Origin: Asterella californica
Taxonomy: Eukaryota > Streptophyta > Marchantiopsida > Marchantiales > Aytoniaceae
Direction of reading: 5' to 3'
DNA: 64,000 bases
Assembly (NCBI GenBank): GCA_036924285.1
Contig: JAYKYS010000004.1
Span: 20,430,001-20,494,000 of the forward strand
Made by a program: the position numbers and the translations under genes
Part shown: positions 17,470 through 26,315 of the stretch, piece by piece
Layout of the letters: every line of letters starts with the position of its first letter
Position numbering within the stretch: the first letter of the stretch is position 1
The notes under the pieces: generated by a model
What the model was told of the DNA's origin: nothing
Databases searched by the model: none
Seen by the model: only the letters and a program-made list of their open reading frames with translations

Positions 17470-17706
17470 TTATACATGACAAACATCATCACGCATAATT
17501 TTTGCCATGCCTATGACATGGCTCGCCCTTTCTGATAGAGAAGCTCCTGCATAAGACTCAATCGCTTGTACAATGACAAGAACCGTCTCTATCTCACCAG
17601 TCTCACAAGGAACCATGTCTTCTTCTCAGAGATCCGTGCTCGGCTCTAAAGCAGCAGCCTAAGACTCCTTTTCTTCCGCAACGAGTTTTGGGACTATGCT
17701 TGGTAA
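17470..17706 (-). pseudogene. C-terminal part of a decayed gene split by the chromovirus
   Basis: Minus-strand text ending at the TAA at 17470-17472 reads EDMVPCETGEIETVLVIVQA then IESYAGASLSERASHVIGMA. Two in-frame stops lie between this block and the left edge of the retrotransposon. Removing the element and one GGTAA copy joins it in the same frame to the minus-strand text at 23833 onward (VQQLERTTVSLSHLLPS). This shows the chromovirus inserted into a pre-existing, already or later decayed coding region. Family not recognised. Confidence 0.45.
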
Positions 17707-18199
17707 TGTAAGATGAGGCTCTAGAGTGAACTCAAAACTCGAATGCCCCATGGTGGTGCATTCGCAGCCTTTATATAGTGAGAGGAATAGTACATGATAA
17801 GCTTCCGGCCAATGCTCATCTCTCACGCGGATCGCTGATGTGATTTACATGCAGCCTTAGATCTAGAACAACATCTAGAGGTTCAGAATGAGCCACGTAA
17901 GAGGCTCGCTGGAAAGTTCTAGAAGCTCCTTTCTAGAAACTTCCTTCTGGAAGCTTCCCGGCTGGAAAGTTCTAGAAGCTTCTTTCTAGAAACTTTCTTC
18001 TGAAGCTTCCCGGCTGGAAAGTTCTAGAAGCTTCCTTCTGGAAGTTTTCCGGCGGACTTTTGGCGCACTCACCGATTGGTAAAAGTACTATTTGCTGCAT
18101 GTATTCTTCGGCCAACTTAACCATAACTAATTCTTATACCAAAGACTTCTACCAAACCAATTTTTCCTCTAGTTGATAAGTAGGACTCTACTTATTACA
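17707..18199 (-). repeat. Chromovirus 3' LTR
   Basis: 493 bp, begins tgtaagatgagg and ends ttattaca in plus orientation. It contains a minus-strand TATA box (tttatata on plus, 17770-17777) and a block at 17915-18050 of repeated ttctagaagcttc-type units, nearly the same as in the 5' LTR. Confidence 0.95.
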
Positions 18200-18216
18200 A
18201 ACATCCCCCCTTTTAA
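18200..18216 (-). other. Polypurine tract
   Basis: On the minus strand the sequence abutting the 3' LTR is aaaaggggggatgtt, the expected plus-strand primer for reverse transcription. Confidence 0.85.
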
Positions 18217-18739
18217 GAAGCAACGTCCTCGTTGCTCAACTGCTGTTCGAAAGCTTGCACTATGAGTGGGGCGTGTGCAAGATTAGTTGCAGGTTCCCAT
18301 GTTGCTTCATGTAATGGATAGCCTTTCCATTTGATCAAATAATCTACCCGTTGATGACGAGTCCCACGAACACGTTTCTTTAAGATGCATTCCACTTCAA
18401 ACTCTTCCTCGCCATTTGAGGCAGTGGTCGCGACTCTTGCGAATTGCCAAATTGAGGAGGTCGTGGTGTATATCGCCGTAATAAAGACACATGAAAAACC
18501 GAATGAATCTTCATGTGAGGTGGAAGTTCGAGTTGATATGCCACTGCTCCAATTCTACGGACAGCAGAGAAAGGCCCGATGAAGCGAGGGTTGAATTTAC
18601 GACTGCCGATCAGAGTAAGGTTGGTTGTGGATAACCAAACTTGATCACCAATCGTGAACTCTTCATGCCGACGGTGTCCATCGGCATATTGCTTTTGTCG
18701 ATTCTGAGCAACTTGTAGTTTCACCTTAGCTTTTTCCAC
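18213..18739 (-). CDS. Integrase C-terminal region and chromodomain
   Basis: Two overlapping frames (18739-18380 and 18395-18213). The first has the GPY/F-type integrase tail: GDQVWLSTTNLTL, RKFNPRFIGPFSAVRRIGAV, YQLELPPHMKIHSVFHVSLL. The second is a chromodomain with YLIKWKGYPLHEATWEPATN, the classic aromatic cage and WEP motif that target chromoviruses to methylated histones. A frame change around 18380-18395 separates them, so the fusion is broken in this copy. Confidence 0.85.
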
Positions 18740-18751
18740 TCCTTGTTGAAT

Positions 18752-19465
18752 TCATGCAACGAATTCATTGACAGCATCCACTTTGGTGTTGACTGACGAC
18801 GTCGTACCGAATCGTGTCAAACTTGCTGGTGTGAGAGGGTGTTCGCCATACATGAGATAAAAAGGCGTTTCACGAGTGGATGCATTGAGGGAGTTGTTGT
18901 AGGCAAATTCTACCAAAGGGAGTAAGGTGTCCCACTTCGCTTGCTCCTCCAGAGTAAAGGCTCGTAACATGTCTTCAATGGTGCGATTGGCTCTTTCAGT
19001 TTGTCCATCGGTTTGTGGGTGATAAGCAGTAGACATGGCAAGTTTGGTCTTGAACAGACCAAATAGGGTTCTCCAAAACATGCTCGTAAACTGAGGGCCT
19101 CTATCTGTTATAAGCACCCGCGATAGACCGTGCTGAGCAAAAATGGTATTCAAATATATCTGAGCAAGTTGTGGTGCTGAGACGTCTTTCGTGGTCGGTC
19201 GAAGATGGTTCATCTTGCTGAGCTTATCGACGAAGACGACTATGGAGTCAAAACTTGAGCTCGTCATGGGAAGTTCACACACTAAGTCCATACTAACATG
19301 TTCCCAACGTTTGGAAGGGATCGGGAGGGGTTGAAGAAGACCGGAGGGTGCTTGATTTGTAGCCTTATTTTGTTGACACATTGCACAACTCCGAGTGTAT
19401 ACTGCAACATCCTCTGCCATCTTGGGCCAATAGAACACTCGTTGGACTGCTTCCAATTCAGCCAT
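18752..19465 (-). CDS. Integrase (zinc-binding and DDE core), damaged
   Basis: Catalytic core with the first Asp in [20 protein letters not shown], the second in [19 protein letters not shown] and Glu in [19 protein letters not shown], the D-D-35-E set. Upstream, the zinc finger has CAMCQQNK and one His (ECHDG, in the preceding frame). The usual segment with the second His between ECHDG and the [10 protein letters not shown] block is missing at about 19458-19465, so a small deletion plus frame change probably disabled the HHCC finger. Confidence 0.85.
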   Translation of the reverse strand: MAELEAVQRVFYWPKMAEDVAVYTRSCAMCQQNKATNQAPSGLLQPLPIPSKRWEHVSMDLVCELPMTSSSFDSIVVFVDKLSKMNHLRPTTKDVSAPQLAQIYLNTIFAQHGLSRVLITDRGPQFTSMFWRTLFGLFKTKLAMSTAYHPQTDGQTERANRTIEDMLRAFTLEEQAKWDTLLPLVEFAYNNSLNASTRETPFYLMYGEHPLTPASLTRFGTTSSVNTKVDAVNEFVA

Positions 19466-21161
19466 CGTGACATTCAGTTAGTATGGTGGTACGTAGTTCT
19501 GGATCGTATGGGATCCATAACTTCCCTTCATGGAATACCAAACCATGGTTGCGGGTGATGGTTCTTGAAGGTTTTGTTGCGACAGTTTGTGCATCCGATT
19601 TTGTGCCCTCGATCAATTTTGTCCAGAAGTCAGAATTCACCTTGACTTCAGAGACTATGTTATGCACCATAGGCATGCGGGTTAATGCATCAGCAATTTG
19701 CTTCTTGCCCTCAACGTACGTGATGGTCATGTTGAATCGCTGCCTCCATTCTGCCCAACGGATTTGTCTCTTTGAGAGATCCTTCTGCGTCTCCAAATAG
19801 ACTAAAGGTTTGTGGTCTGTCTCGATCACAAAAGCCTTCTCCCCTAGATAGTGCTTCCAATGCTTAGTAGCGAGAACTATCGCCAATTCTTCTCTCTCGG
19901 TGGTGTGATAGTTCTGTTCTGCTGGTAACAACTTCCGAGAGAAGTATGCAATTGGATGCCAACCATCCTTCCATTCTTGCTGCAACACCGCCCCTACTGC
20001 CGTGCCTGATGCGTCCGTTGCTAACTTGATAGGTTTTTTCGGGTCGTACCACTTGAGGATCGGAGCATGTAGTAGCGCGGTTTTCAATGCTTGAAAACCT
20101 ACTTCTTGCGCTGTTCCCCACATCCATTTCTTGCCTTTGCCTAACAGGGCAGTTAGTGGTTGTGCAAGCTTGGCAAAATGCTTAACAAATCTACGATAAA
20201 ATCCTGTCAATCCGAAGAAGCTCTTAAGTTGGATCTGATCTTCTGGAGCCTTCCACTGTTGGATGACAGCTATTTTATCGGCCATTACTTGTATGCCTTC
20301 TGCACTCACTCTGTGTCCTAAGTAGTCCACCTCCGTCTTGTCAAATTCACATTTTGAAATTTTGGCGTACAATTTATTTTGGCGGAGTACTTGGAGAACC
20401 TCTCTCAAATGGTGCACATGGTCCTCCATAGTCTTGCTATAGACTAGGATGTCGTCAAGAAATACAACGACTGATCTGTCTAAGTACGGACGGAATATGT
20501 CATTCATCAGGTCCATGAAGGTGGCCGGTGCATTTGTGAGACCAAATGGCATTACTAAGTATTCGAAGTGACCATACCTTGTTCGAAAGGCAGTCTTTTC
20601 CACATCTTCATCAGCGATTCGAATCTGGTTGTATCCGCTCCGTAAGTCTAGCTTCGTGAAGTACTTTGCTCCTTCGAGTTGGTCGAACAAGTCATTCATC
20701 CGAGGTAGTGGATACTTATTCTTCACCGTTTGTTGATTGAGTGCTCGATAATCGATGCACATCCGTAGACTGTTATCCTTTTTCTTGACAAAAAGGACTG
20801 GAGCTCCATATGGTGACACGCTGGGCTGGATGAACCCTTTTTGTAACATCTCCTCGATTTGTGCCTTGCACTCCTCCAATTCATGTGGCGCTAGTCTGTA
20901 TGGGGCCTTACAAGGAGGGGTGCTCCCTGGAATCACCTCGATTTTGTGATCAATCCTTCGTTTTGGTGGTAACCCTGAAGGAAGATCATCGGGAAAGACA
21001 TCCCCATATTCTGCTATCACCTCTGTCAAGCTTTCTGGAATCTGCCCGTCGAGTCGTGCACTCGGGACTTCTCTTATTAAACCCAAAAAATAGACATCGC
21101 TGTTACGTATAGCACTTGTACCTATTACATACAAAGACAAGTTCTGTCTTCGAGATCTCAC
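19458..21161 (-). CDS. Reverse transcriptase and RNase H
   Basis: 567 uninterrupted codons. Reverse transcriptase blocks: [50 protein letters not shown] and [12 protein letters not shown] with the catalytic Asp-Asp. RNase [36 protein letters not shown] and ETDHKPLVY. Conserved residues are intact. The start is uncertain because protease lies upstream in another frame with a stop between. Confidence 0.95.
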   Translation of the reverse strand: MRSRRQNLSLYVIGTSAIRNSDVYFLGLIREVPSARLDGQIPESLTEVIAEYGDVFPDDLPSGLPPKRRIDHKIEVIPGSTPPCKAPYRLAPHELEECKAQIEEMLQKGFIQPSVSPYGAPVLFVKKKDNSLRMCIDYRALNQQTVKNKYPLPRMNDLFDQLEGAKYFTKLDLRSGYNQIRIADEDVEKTAFRTRYGHFEYLVMPFGLTNAPATFMDLMNDIFRPYLDRSVVVFLDDILVYSKTMEDHVHHLREVLQVLRQNKLYAKISKCEFDKTEVDYLGHRVSAEGIQVMADKIAVIQQWKAPEDQIQLKSFFGLTGFYRRFVKHFAKLAQPLTALLGKGKKWMWGTAQEVGFQALKTALLHAPILKWYDPKKPIKLATDASGTAVGAVLQQEWKDGWHPIAYFSRKLLPAEQNYHTTEREELAIVLATKHWKHYLGEKAFVIETDHKPLVYLETQKDLSKRQIRWAEWRQRFNMTITYVEGKKQIADALTRMPMVHNIVSEVKVNSDFWTKLIEGTKSDAQTVATKPSRTITRNHGLVFHEGKLWIPYDPELRTTILTECHDG

Positions 21162-21287
21162 TCTATCTCTGAAGATTTTCCACTATTTGATTTTCACCAC
21201 TTTTCTTCGCCAATCCACTTCAGGATTATACTGCTCCATCCACGGCATACCCAATATGACATCATAACTGGCTAATGTGATCACTCG

Positions 21288-21536
21288 TCACTCAATATCT
21301 TCACGGTATTCGCCTAAAGTAAGTTCTATCTTTCGAGGTAGGGATTCAATCTTCTCAGTCTGTCCATTGGGCAGTTCTACCTCTTCACTCTCATCACTTT
21401 CTAACTCCATTCCCAACTTCATAGCAGTCGATCGAGACAAAAAGTTCTCTGTTGCACCAGGATCGATTAGTACTCTCACCTGGGTCCCTTCCAAGACTCC
21501 ATCCGTGACAATCAATTGCGCATTGTTTTTTGTCAA
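21288..21536 (-). CDS. Retroviral-type aspartic protease (variant active site)
   Basis: Contains VRVLIDPGATENFLSRSTA. The family motif is normally D-S/T-G-A; here it is Asp-Pro-Gly-Ala, so Ser/Thr is replaced. A stop at 21288-21290 separates it from the RT frame. Either the substitution or the stop would disable polyprotein processing. Confidence 0.75.
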   Translation of the reverse strand: MTKNNAQLIVTDGVLEGTQVRVLIDPGATENFLSRSTAMKLGMELESDESEEVELPNGQTEKIESLPRKIELTLGEYREDIE

Positions 21537-21598
21537 TCTCCTTCTCCTTGCCTCGTCTTTCTTCTCCCTCCTTGCACCAGTAAGGCCGCGAGGTGCAT

Positions 21599-22728
21599 TT
21601 ACTGGTGTTCTTCGTTTCCCAGTCTTGCCTCGATTTCTTCATTTCCTTCCGTCTCGTTCAGATGATTCAGAGGTCGACGATATGGAGGTCTTGGATCTCT
21701 AGGAAAACGACTTCGGCAATTTGCAACTATGTGGCCGAATCGCCCATCGCTGTAACATCGACGTTGCTCGAGTTGAGGTGTAGCATTCATGGCACCTTCT
21801 CCTCTAGGAACTCCTTGACGTTTTTCTTCTGGCCGCCCTCGACGATCTCCACCTTGAAACTGTCGTGGTTGATAGCGGATGTTGCCTAGCTCCATGGGTG
21901 TCGGACCGTTTGCATACGGGATTTCGGATCTATTCTGATGATTTGGTGGAATCATCACTTCTCCTCCTAATGCTCCAGCAATTCTCTGAGCGCAAGCAAT
22001 GGCCTCAAAAACCGTGAGTGGGTTTTGCACCATTACTTCTTGTCGAATTCTTTCCTTCAACCCCCTCTTGAAATTATCAAGAGCCTCCGCCGGACTCATA
22101 TCAGTGATTGCAACTTGCAAGTCGAGGAAGGCTTCTACATACTCTTGAAGGCTTCCCTTCTGTTTCAATCCCCACATCCTCGTTCGAGCCATTTGTACCG
22201 AATCCACAGATTGGAAATTCTTCAACAACCCTTCTTGCATTGCAGTCCATGTGACTGTTCTCTCTTCTGGCAACACCGATCTCTCTCATGCATCATACCA
22301 CGTGAGAGCTTTATCGGTCAAGTAGCCACACGCAAACACTCCCGCTACGTGGTCCGTGATTTGCGTACTGAAAAGTCGCAAATATCGATTCATCCGAGAA
22401 ATCTAGTTCTCGACTACTCCCATAAGTCGTTGACCTTTGTAAGGTTCAATGTTACATGTCTTCTTCATTCGTAGTAACAGGGCACCTTCATCATCGACTG
22501 GAGCTCTAACAATTTGTGCCACGGGTTCTCTTGGTGCAGCTTGCTCTCCACCACCGGTACTCCTTGAGACGATCCTCCTCTTGCAACGTCTGTCATACTC
22601 TGACCCTCGAGGTTCAGCATTTTGTTCTGTAATGCTTCAACCGTCATCTTCATCTCCCGAAATTCGGTCAGCATGCCTTGCATCAGTTCCTGCATCACCA
22701 ACTCTGGGTTTGGAGGTTGTTGCTCCAT
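21599..22728 (-). pseudogene. Gag, broken by frameshifts
   Basis: Starts at ATG 22728 (MEQQPPNPELVMQELMQGML, an acidic coiled N-terminus), stops at 22465, and resumes in another frame at 22276-21599 with the Retrotrans_gag core (TWTAMQEGLLKNFQ, RTRMWGLKQKGSLQEYVEAF) and a basic nucleocapsid. The zinc knuckle reads CYSDGRFGHIVANC: the second Cys of CX2CX4HX4C is Asp, so the knuckle is degenerate. Confidence 0.85.
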
Positions 22729-22732
22729 GATC

Positions 22733-22734
22733 GC

Positions 22735-22766
<32 letters not shown>

Positions 22767-22767
22767 A
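22733..22767. repeat. (CT)n microsatellite
   Basis: Interrupted ctctct tract immediately upstream (in element sense) of the gag ATG, that is (GA)n in the element RNA leader. Confidence 0.9.
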
Positions 22768-22791
22768 CGACACGTACGTTTCAAGCTTCTC

Positions 22792-22995
22792 CTAGTACAG
22801 AGTTATGACGGCCAATCGAAAACGTTTGTATACTACAGGTACTACAAAAGGGACAAGAGAATCAATTATCTCGCGGTAGAAATCCTCACCAAAATTTCTA
22901 ATCACAAACTCTCTATGTAACAATTTCGGTCTGCAGACATAGCGGATCTCCACCCACGTGTTGAAGGGAACAGGAGCGGGTAGGTTTAGATCCAT
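22792..22995 (-). CDS. Leader ORF B (unknown accessory frame)
   Basis: Starts at ATG 22995, 5 nt after the stop of leader ORF A, and runs 67 codons to 22792. Text: MDLNLPAPVPFNTWVEIRYV ... REFVIRNFGEDFYREIID ... VPFVVPVVYKRFRLAVITLY. It is clearly homologous to the frame at 39428-39631 in the unrelated 38.7-49.7 kb element (MDLNYPSNVPFNLWVDVRCH ... VVILTLY). Parts of A and B resemble each other (PF-x-x-W/K, F-G-E-D-F, V-P-V-V), suggesting an old internal duplication. No known domain recognised. It lies between primer binding site and gag. Confidence 0.6.
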   Translation of the reverse strand: MDLNLPAPVPFNTWVEIRYVCRPKLLHREFVIRNFGEDFYREIIDSLVPFVVPVVYKRFRLAVITLY

Positions 22996-23000
22996 GCTCA

Positions 23001-23216
23001 CTAAATCAAGATGTAGACGGTCAAATCCCAACTAGTTGCATATGTCACTACTGGAAGAATCACCGAGACTGGCGAATTCATCACTTGACCCATGAAATCC
23101 TCACCGAAATGATAAACAAGATACACTCGAAAATGCTCTCGACGCATATACATAAGCTTGATATGGAAAGGATTCAAGAATGGTAATTCTGGAGCTGGAA
23201 ATCTACCCCCATCCAT
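23001..23216 (-). CDS. Leader ORF A (unknown accessory frame)
   Basis: First frame on the element RNA after the primer site, ATG at 23216 (MDGGRFPAPELPFLNPFHIK), 71 codons, TAG at 23003-23001. Conserved blocks: LNPFHIKLMYMRREHF, VYHFGEDFMGQVM, VILPVVTYATSWDLTVYILI. Homologues are at 39197-39421, 47600-47824 and 34578-34697. The stop of A and the start of B are 5 nt apart, an arrangement compatible with reinitiation. Function unknown. Confidence 0.6.
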   Translation of the reverse strand: MDGGRFPAPELPFLNPFHIKLMYMRREHFRVYLVYHFGEDFMGQVMNSPVSVILPVVTYATSWDLTVYILI

Positions 23217-23320
23217 CACATAGCTCTCTTGATCCTTTCAGCGCACTCAGAGTTCCAATTGCTAGGTACCTCGATCAAAGGTCTTTCTAAGAGGGGTAAT
23301 CCGCTCTCTTAGAGTTCCCT

Positions 23321-23332
23321 GCTCTGATACCA
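23321..23332 (-). other. Primer binding site (initiator Met tRNA)
   Basis: Minus strand TGGTATCAGAGC, one base inside the 5' LTR, is the perfect complement of the 3' end of plant initiator methionine tRNA. Confidence 0.95.
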
Positions 23333-23396
23333 TTGTAAGATGAGGCTCTAGAGTGAACTCAAAACTCGAATGCCTCGTGGTGGTACATTCGCAGCC

Positions 23397-23404
23397 TTTA
23401 TATA
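23397..23404 (-). promoter_or_regulatory. TATA box of the chromovirus 5' LTR
   Basis: Minus strand TATATAAA followed by ggctgcg, about 150 bp downstream of the heat-shock-element array and about 65 bp from the LTR end. Transcription would start near 23370. Confidence 0.7.
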
Positions 23405-23557
23405 ATGAGAGGAATAGTACATGATAAGCTTCCGGCCAATGCTCATCTCTCACGCGGATCGCTGATGTGGCTTACATGCAGCCTTAGATCTAGAACAACA
23501 TCTAGAGGTTCAGAATGAGCCACGTAAGAGGCTCGCTGGAAAGTTCTAGAAGCTCCT

Positions 23558-23662
23558 TTCTAGAAACTTCCTTCTGGAAGCTTCCCGACTGGAAAGTTCT
23601 AGAAGCTTCTTTCTAGAAACTTTCTTCTGGAAGCTTCCCGGCTGGAAAGTTCTGGAAACTTC
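23558..23662. promoter_or_regulatory. Array of perfect heat shock elements in U3
   Basis: Five matches to the three-unit consensus TTCnnGAAnnTTC: 23558-23570 (TTCTAGAAACTTC), 23572-23584 (TTCTGGAAGCTTC), 23597-23609 (TTCTAGAAGCTTC), 23625-23637 and 23650-23662 (TTCTGGAAACTTC). Four perfect copies are in the other LTR (17931-17943, 17945-17957, 17970-17982, 18022-18034). The array lies upstream of the TATA box in element sense, where heat shock factors would act. Confidence 0.75.
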
Positions 23663-23832
23663 CTTCTGGAAGTTTCCCAGTGGACTTTTGGCGCACTCAC
23701 CTATTGGTAAAAGTACTATTTGCTGCATGTATTCTTCGGCCAACTTAGCCGTAACTAATTCTTATACCAAAGACTTCTACCAAACCAATTTCTCCTCTAG
23801 TTGATAAGTAGGACTCTACTTATTACAGGTAA

Positions 23833-24300
23833 TAAATGTGAAAGAGATACCGTTGTTCTCTCCAGCTGTTGCACTTCTAAAGTGATTCCTCATGAATCAT
23901 TAACAATGTCTAGTGATATGTCGCATGGTTCGGCTTTATCTATGACCATAAGACCTCGACACTTTCAGTTTCGAGTACACCTGAGGCAACCCAAGGACAC
24001 GTGCTGGTTTCCTTGACCATAAATTAGATACGTGAGTATGCAACTACAATTTCCTTGACCTACTTTTTTAGTGAAGCTTGCACTTCAATCTCGTGTCGGT
24101 GAGGGATTGCACAACAAGAGCTCTTTCAAACGTATGCACATCATAAACTTTTTCAATAGGAACTATTTCAAGCGATTGCACAACTAGGTTCTTCGCAACT
24201 CCCCTAGCGACAACACTCGTTTTCCCAACAACACCGCTAATAATGTTGAGCATATAACCTGTGACATTTCTTAACTTGGCTTGCTGGATTGTCAATCACG
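23833..24300 (-). pseudogene. Upstream part of the gene split by the chromovirus
   Basis: Minus-strand frames with protein-like text: DKAEPCDISLDIVNDS and VQQLERTTVSLSHLLPS adjoining the insertion, and further upstream (24295-24068) a frame with KLRNVTGYMLNIISGVVGKT and AKNLVVQSLEIVPIEKVYDV. Stops and frame changes occur. It may be the 3' region of the decayed DUF7869-like gene on the same strand at 24.9-26.3 kb, but I cannot prove continuity. Confidence 0.35.
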
Positions 24301-24899
24301 GATCTAACCCTTTTGAAAATTGAACCAAATTTCCTCGGTGATGAAAAGATTCGTACAACCTCCCTATCCAGTATGTCTTGGAGATAACAACAAAATGATT
24401 AATATTAAAGACGGTACACACAATCGCATATGTTTAAGGCATAACAACAAACGATTATATAACACTAAGTAGTTGGTTTACATCTAAAGACATCGAATAA
24501 AATGCAACTTCCAATAGTATGTAACCAACCTAACTAGAGCAAGTATCGACATCAAAATTTCAAAATTAATATTTATAGTAATGTTTTAGTGATGTATTGA
24601 ATTCATTGTTTGGTCTATTATCATTCGGTTTAAATAAACCAAATGATAATAAACCAAGTATATTAGATCATATTTAAATTGTTGAAAATGATCGCTATAG
24701 AAATTCCAAAGCTATTTCTTTGACAAGAGGAGACCTTTGTCGTTGTTTTAGCTCTTGTTCTCCACAATTGCGCACATGCTCCAACACTGATCCATTGGTT
24801 TGCATCCTCCATAGCATAAGAGGGATTTTTTCCCAAGATATATTTTTCTGCATACATTGAGCATACCATTAGGTGTTTGAAGCAATGCTAGAAGTATTC

Positions 24900-26315
24900 T
24901 TAAGACGTCACCACTCTATTTGTACTTCATTGAAATGAGAAGATCTCAACTCGTGATCAACCACCGATAGTGCCTTGACCATCCACAAACAATTTTTGAC
25001 AAGAAACTCATCAGATGGACGAATCAGCAACATTGGACCTGGTTGGATGTCGATTAATGATACAAAGTGCTCATGCTCTTTTTCAGCGAGATTATCAACA
25101 AATATCTCATCTCTTTCGTCAGCTCTTTAGCAAGCTCTTGACCCAAGATATCATCTCTGAGTGTTGTACATGTGATGTCACTTGAAGGAACTTTGTACCA
25201 TGTCCCATGATTTGTTTTTTGTCAAAATCCATCTCTCAATGGAAAACCATCCATAGCATCCCATCTGCTAGTAAACACTTGTGTAATATTTTTCCAATAT
25301 TGCACTAAGTGAGAAATGTCATCATTCTCATGATCCTCGTCTATTGAACATCTCACAAATGTCAAATGTAGTTACATATGTATAAAATTATTTCATTCGC
25401 TTTGACATGAGATGTTGTCATTCCTTTCGACTTGGGTTCATCATTGAATCACTGAAGTATCATTCGTTGATGCAAGGTCTTTGCGCTTCCAAAGAGACAT
25501 CTCATTGATTAGAAGCCAAGATCCGATAAAACTTTCCTTCATCTTATACAAAGATATATTATCTCGCATGTAGAAACTGAAATTAGAGACAATTAGAGAG
25601 AGAGTAGAGACTGAAATTAGAGTAGAGATTGAAATTAGAGACAATTGTCTTGATATTTTAGGGATAAAATCTTAAACGTAACTCTTGTAATCTACGACCT
25701 CTTGAATCAGAGAGGGTATTCCTTTGACTAGTTCATCATCAAACACTTCGGTCATGAATTGTGATAAAGTGGAGATGTCTTTACCACTCAATGCATGAGA
25801 AATACGTATCAACATCCTCATGTGTATGTCCCACCATGAGAAATGACATTGTCACAATTTTGAAAACTTCTCGTGCAACGAGTTTGCTACAAAAGACCAT
25901 GACTATCCAATTCTTATCATCATTTTCCGAGTTATCCACATGGTGAAAGAGATTTTTTGAAAGTGGAATGAAGTGATCGTCTTCATTCAAAGCAAAACTT
26001 GCGGCTTGTGAATTGTCACACCATAGAACTTCTCTGCAGAAATCTTTCATGTGTTCAAAAACTTCTCTCGAACACCTGTTTGTCCAATAATGCCTTGAAC
26101 AAAGGATGAGCAGGATTTTGCTCGAAGACAAGATCTCCTCTCCAATCACCAATGAAGTTTTCACAATCACGAAAAAGTTTAGCCAATATAGTGATGATAA
26201 AGTTGGGATCTCCAGACCATAAACCTCCCAATGCTATATGAGTAAAGATACTCGGACCGTATCCATGTGTTAATATCCATGTGATGGTCAATGACAAAGT
26301 AATATATAAACTCAA
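24900..26315 (-). pseudogene. Decayed GHTHEDVD-motif protein (DUF7869-like)
   Basis: Minus-strand frames at 26315-26055 (THIALGGLWSGDPNFIITIL, NPAHPLFKALLDKQVFERSF) and 26170-25781. The second frame carries HVDNSENDDKNWIVMVFCSK and TMSFLMVGHTHEDVDTYFSC, the Asp-Asn...Asn and GHTHED-D signature of the repetitive DUF7869-type proteins, which behave like a mobile or domesticated nuclease family. Weaker same-sense text continues to about 24.9 kb (DNLAEKEHEHFVSLIDIQPG, LLIRPSDEFLVKNCLWMVKA). Several frameshifts and stops make this a pseudogene. Family assignment rests on the GHTHEDVD block. Confidence 0.6.

Larger units (their letters stand above)
23334..23827 (-). repeat. Chromovirus 5' LTR
   Basis: 494 bp, TG...CA, carrying the promoter for the minus-strand transcript: heat-shock-element-like array then TATA box, then a short R-U5 to 23334. 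It is nearly the same as 17707-18199. Confidence 0.95.
17702..23832 (-). mobile_element. Ty3/gypsy chromovirus, complete structure, frameshifted coding region
   Basis: Full LTR-to-LTR element read on the minus strand. LTRs are 17707-18199 (3') and 23334-23827 (5'), both TG...CA, and the flanking 5-bp target duplication GGTAA is at 17702-17706 and 23828-23832. The primer binding site lies one base inside the 5' LTR and the polypurine tract abuts the 3' LTR. In order on the minus strand: leader frames A and B, gag, protease, reverse transcriptase/RNase H, integrase, chromodomain. The LTRs differ by a few percent by eye, so the insertion is not brand new. Gag, the gag-pro border and the integrase zinc finger are damaged, so the copy is probably not autonomous. 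Confidence 0.95.
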
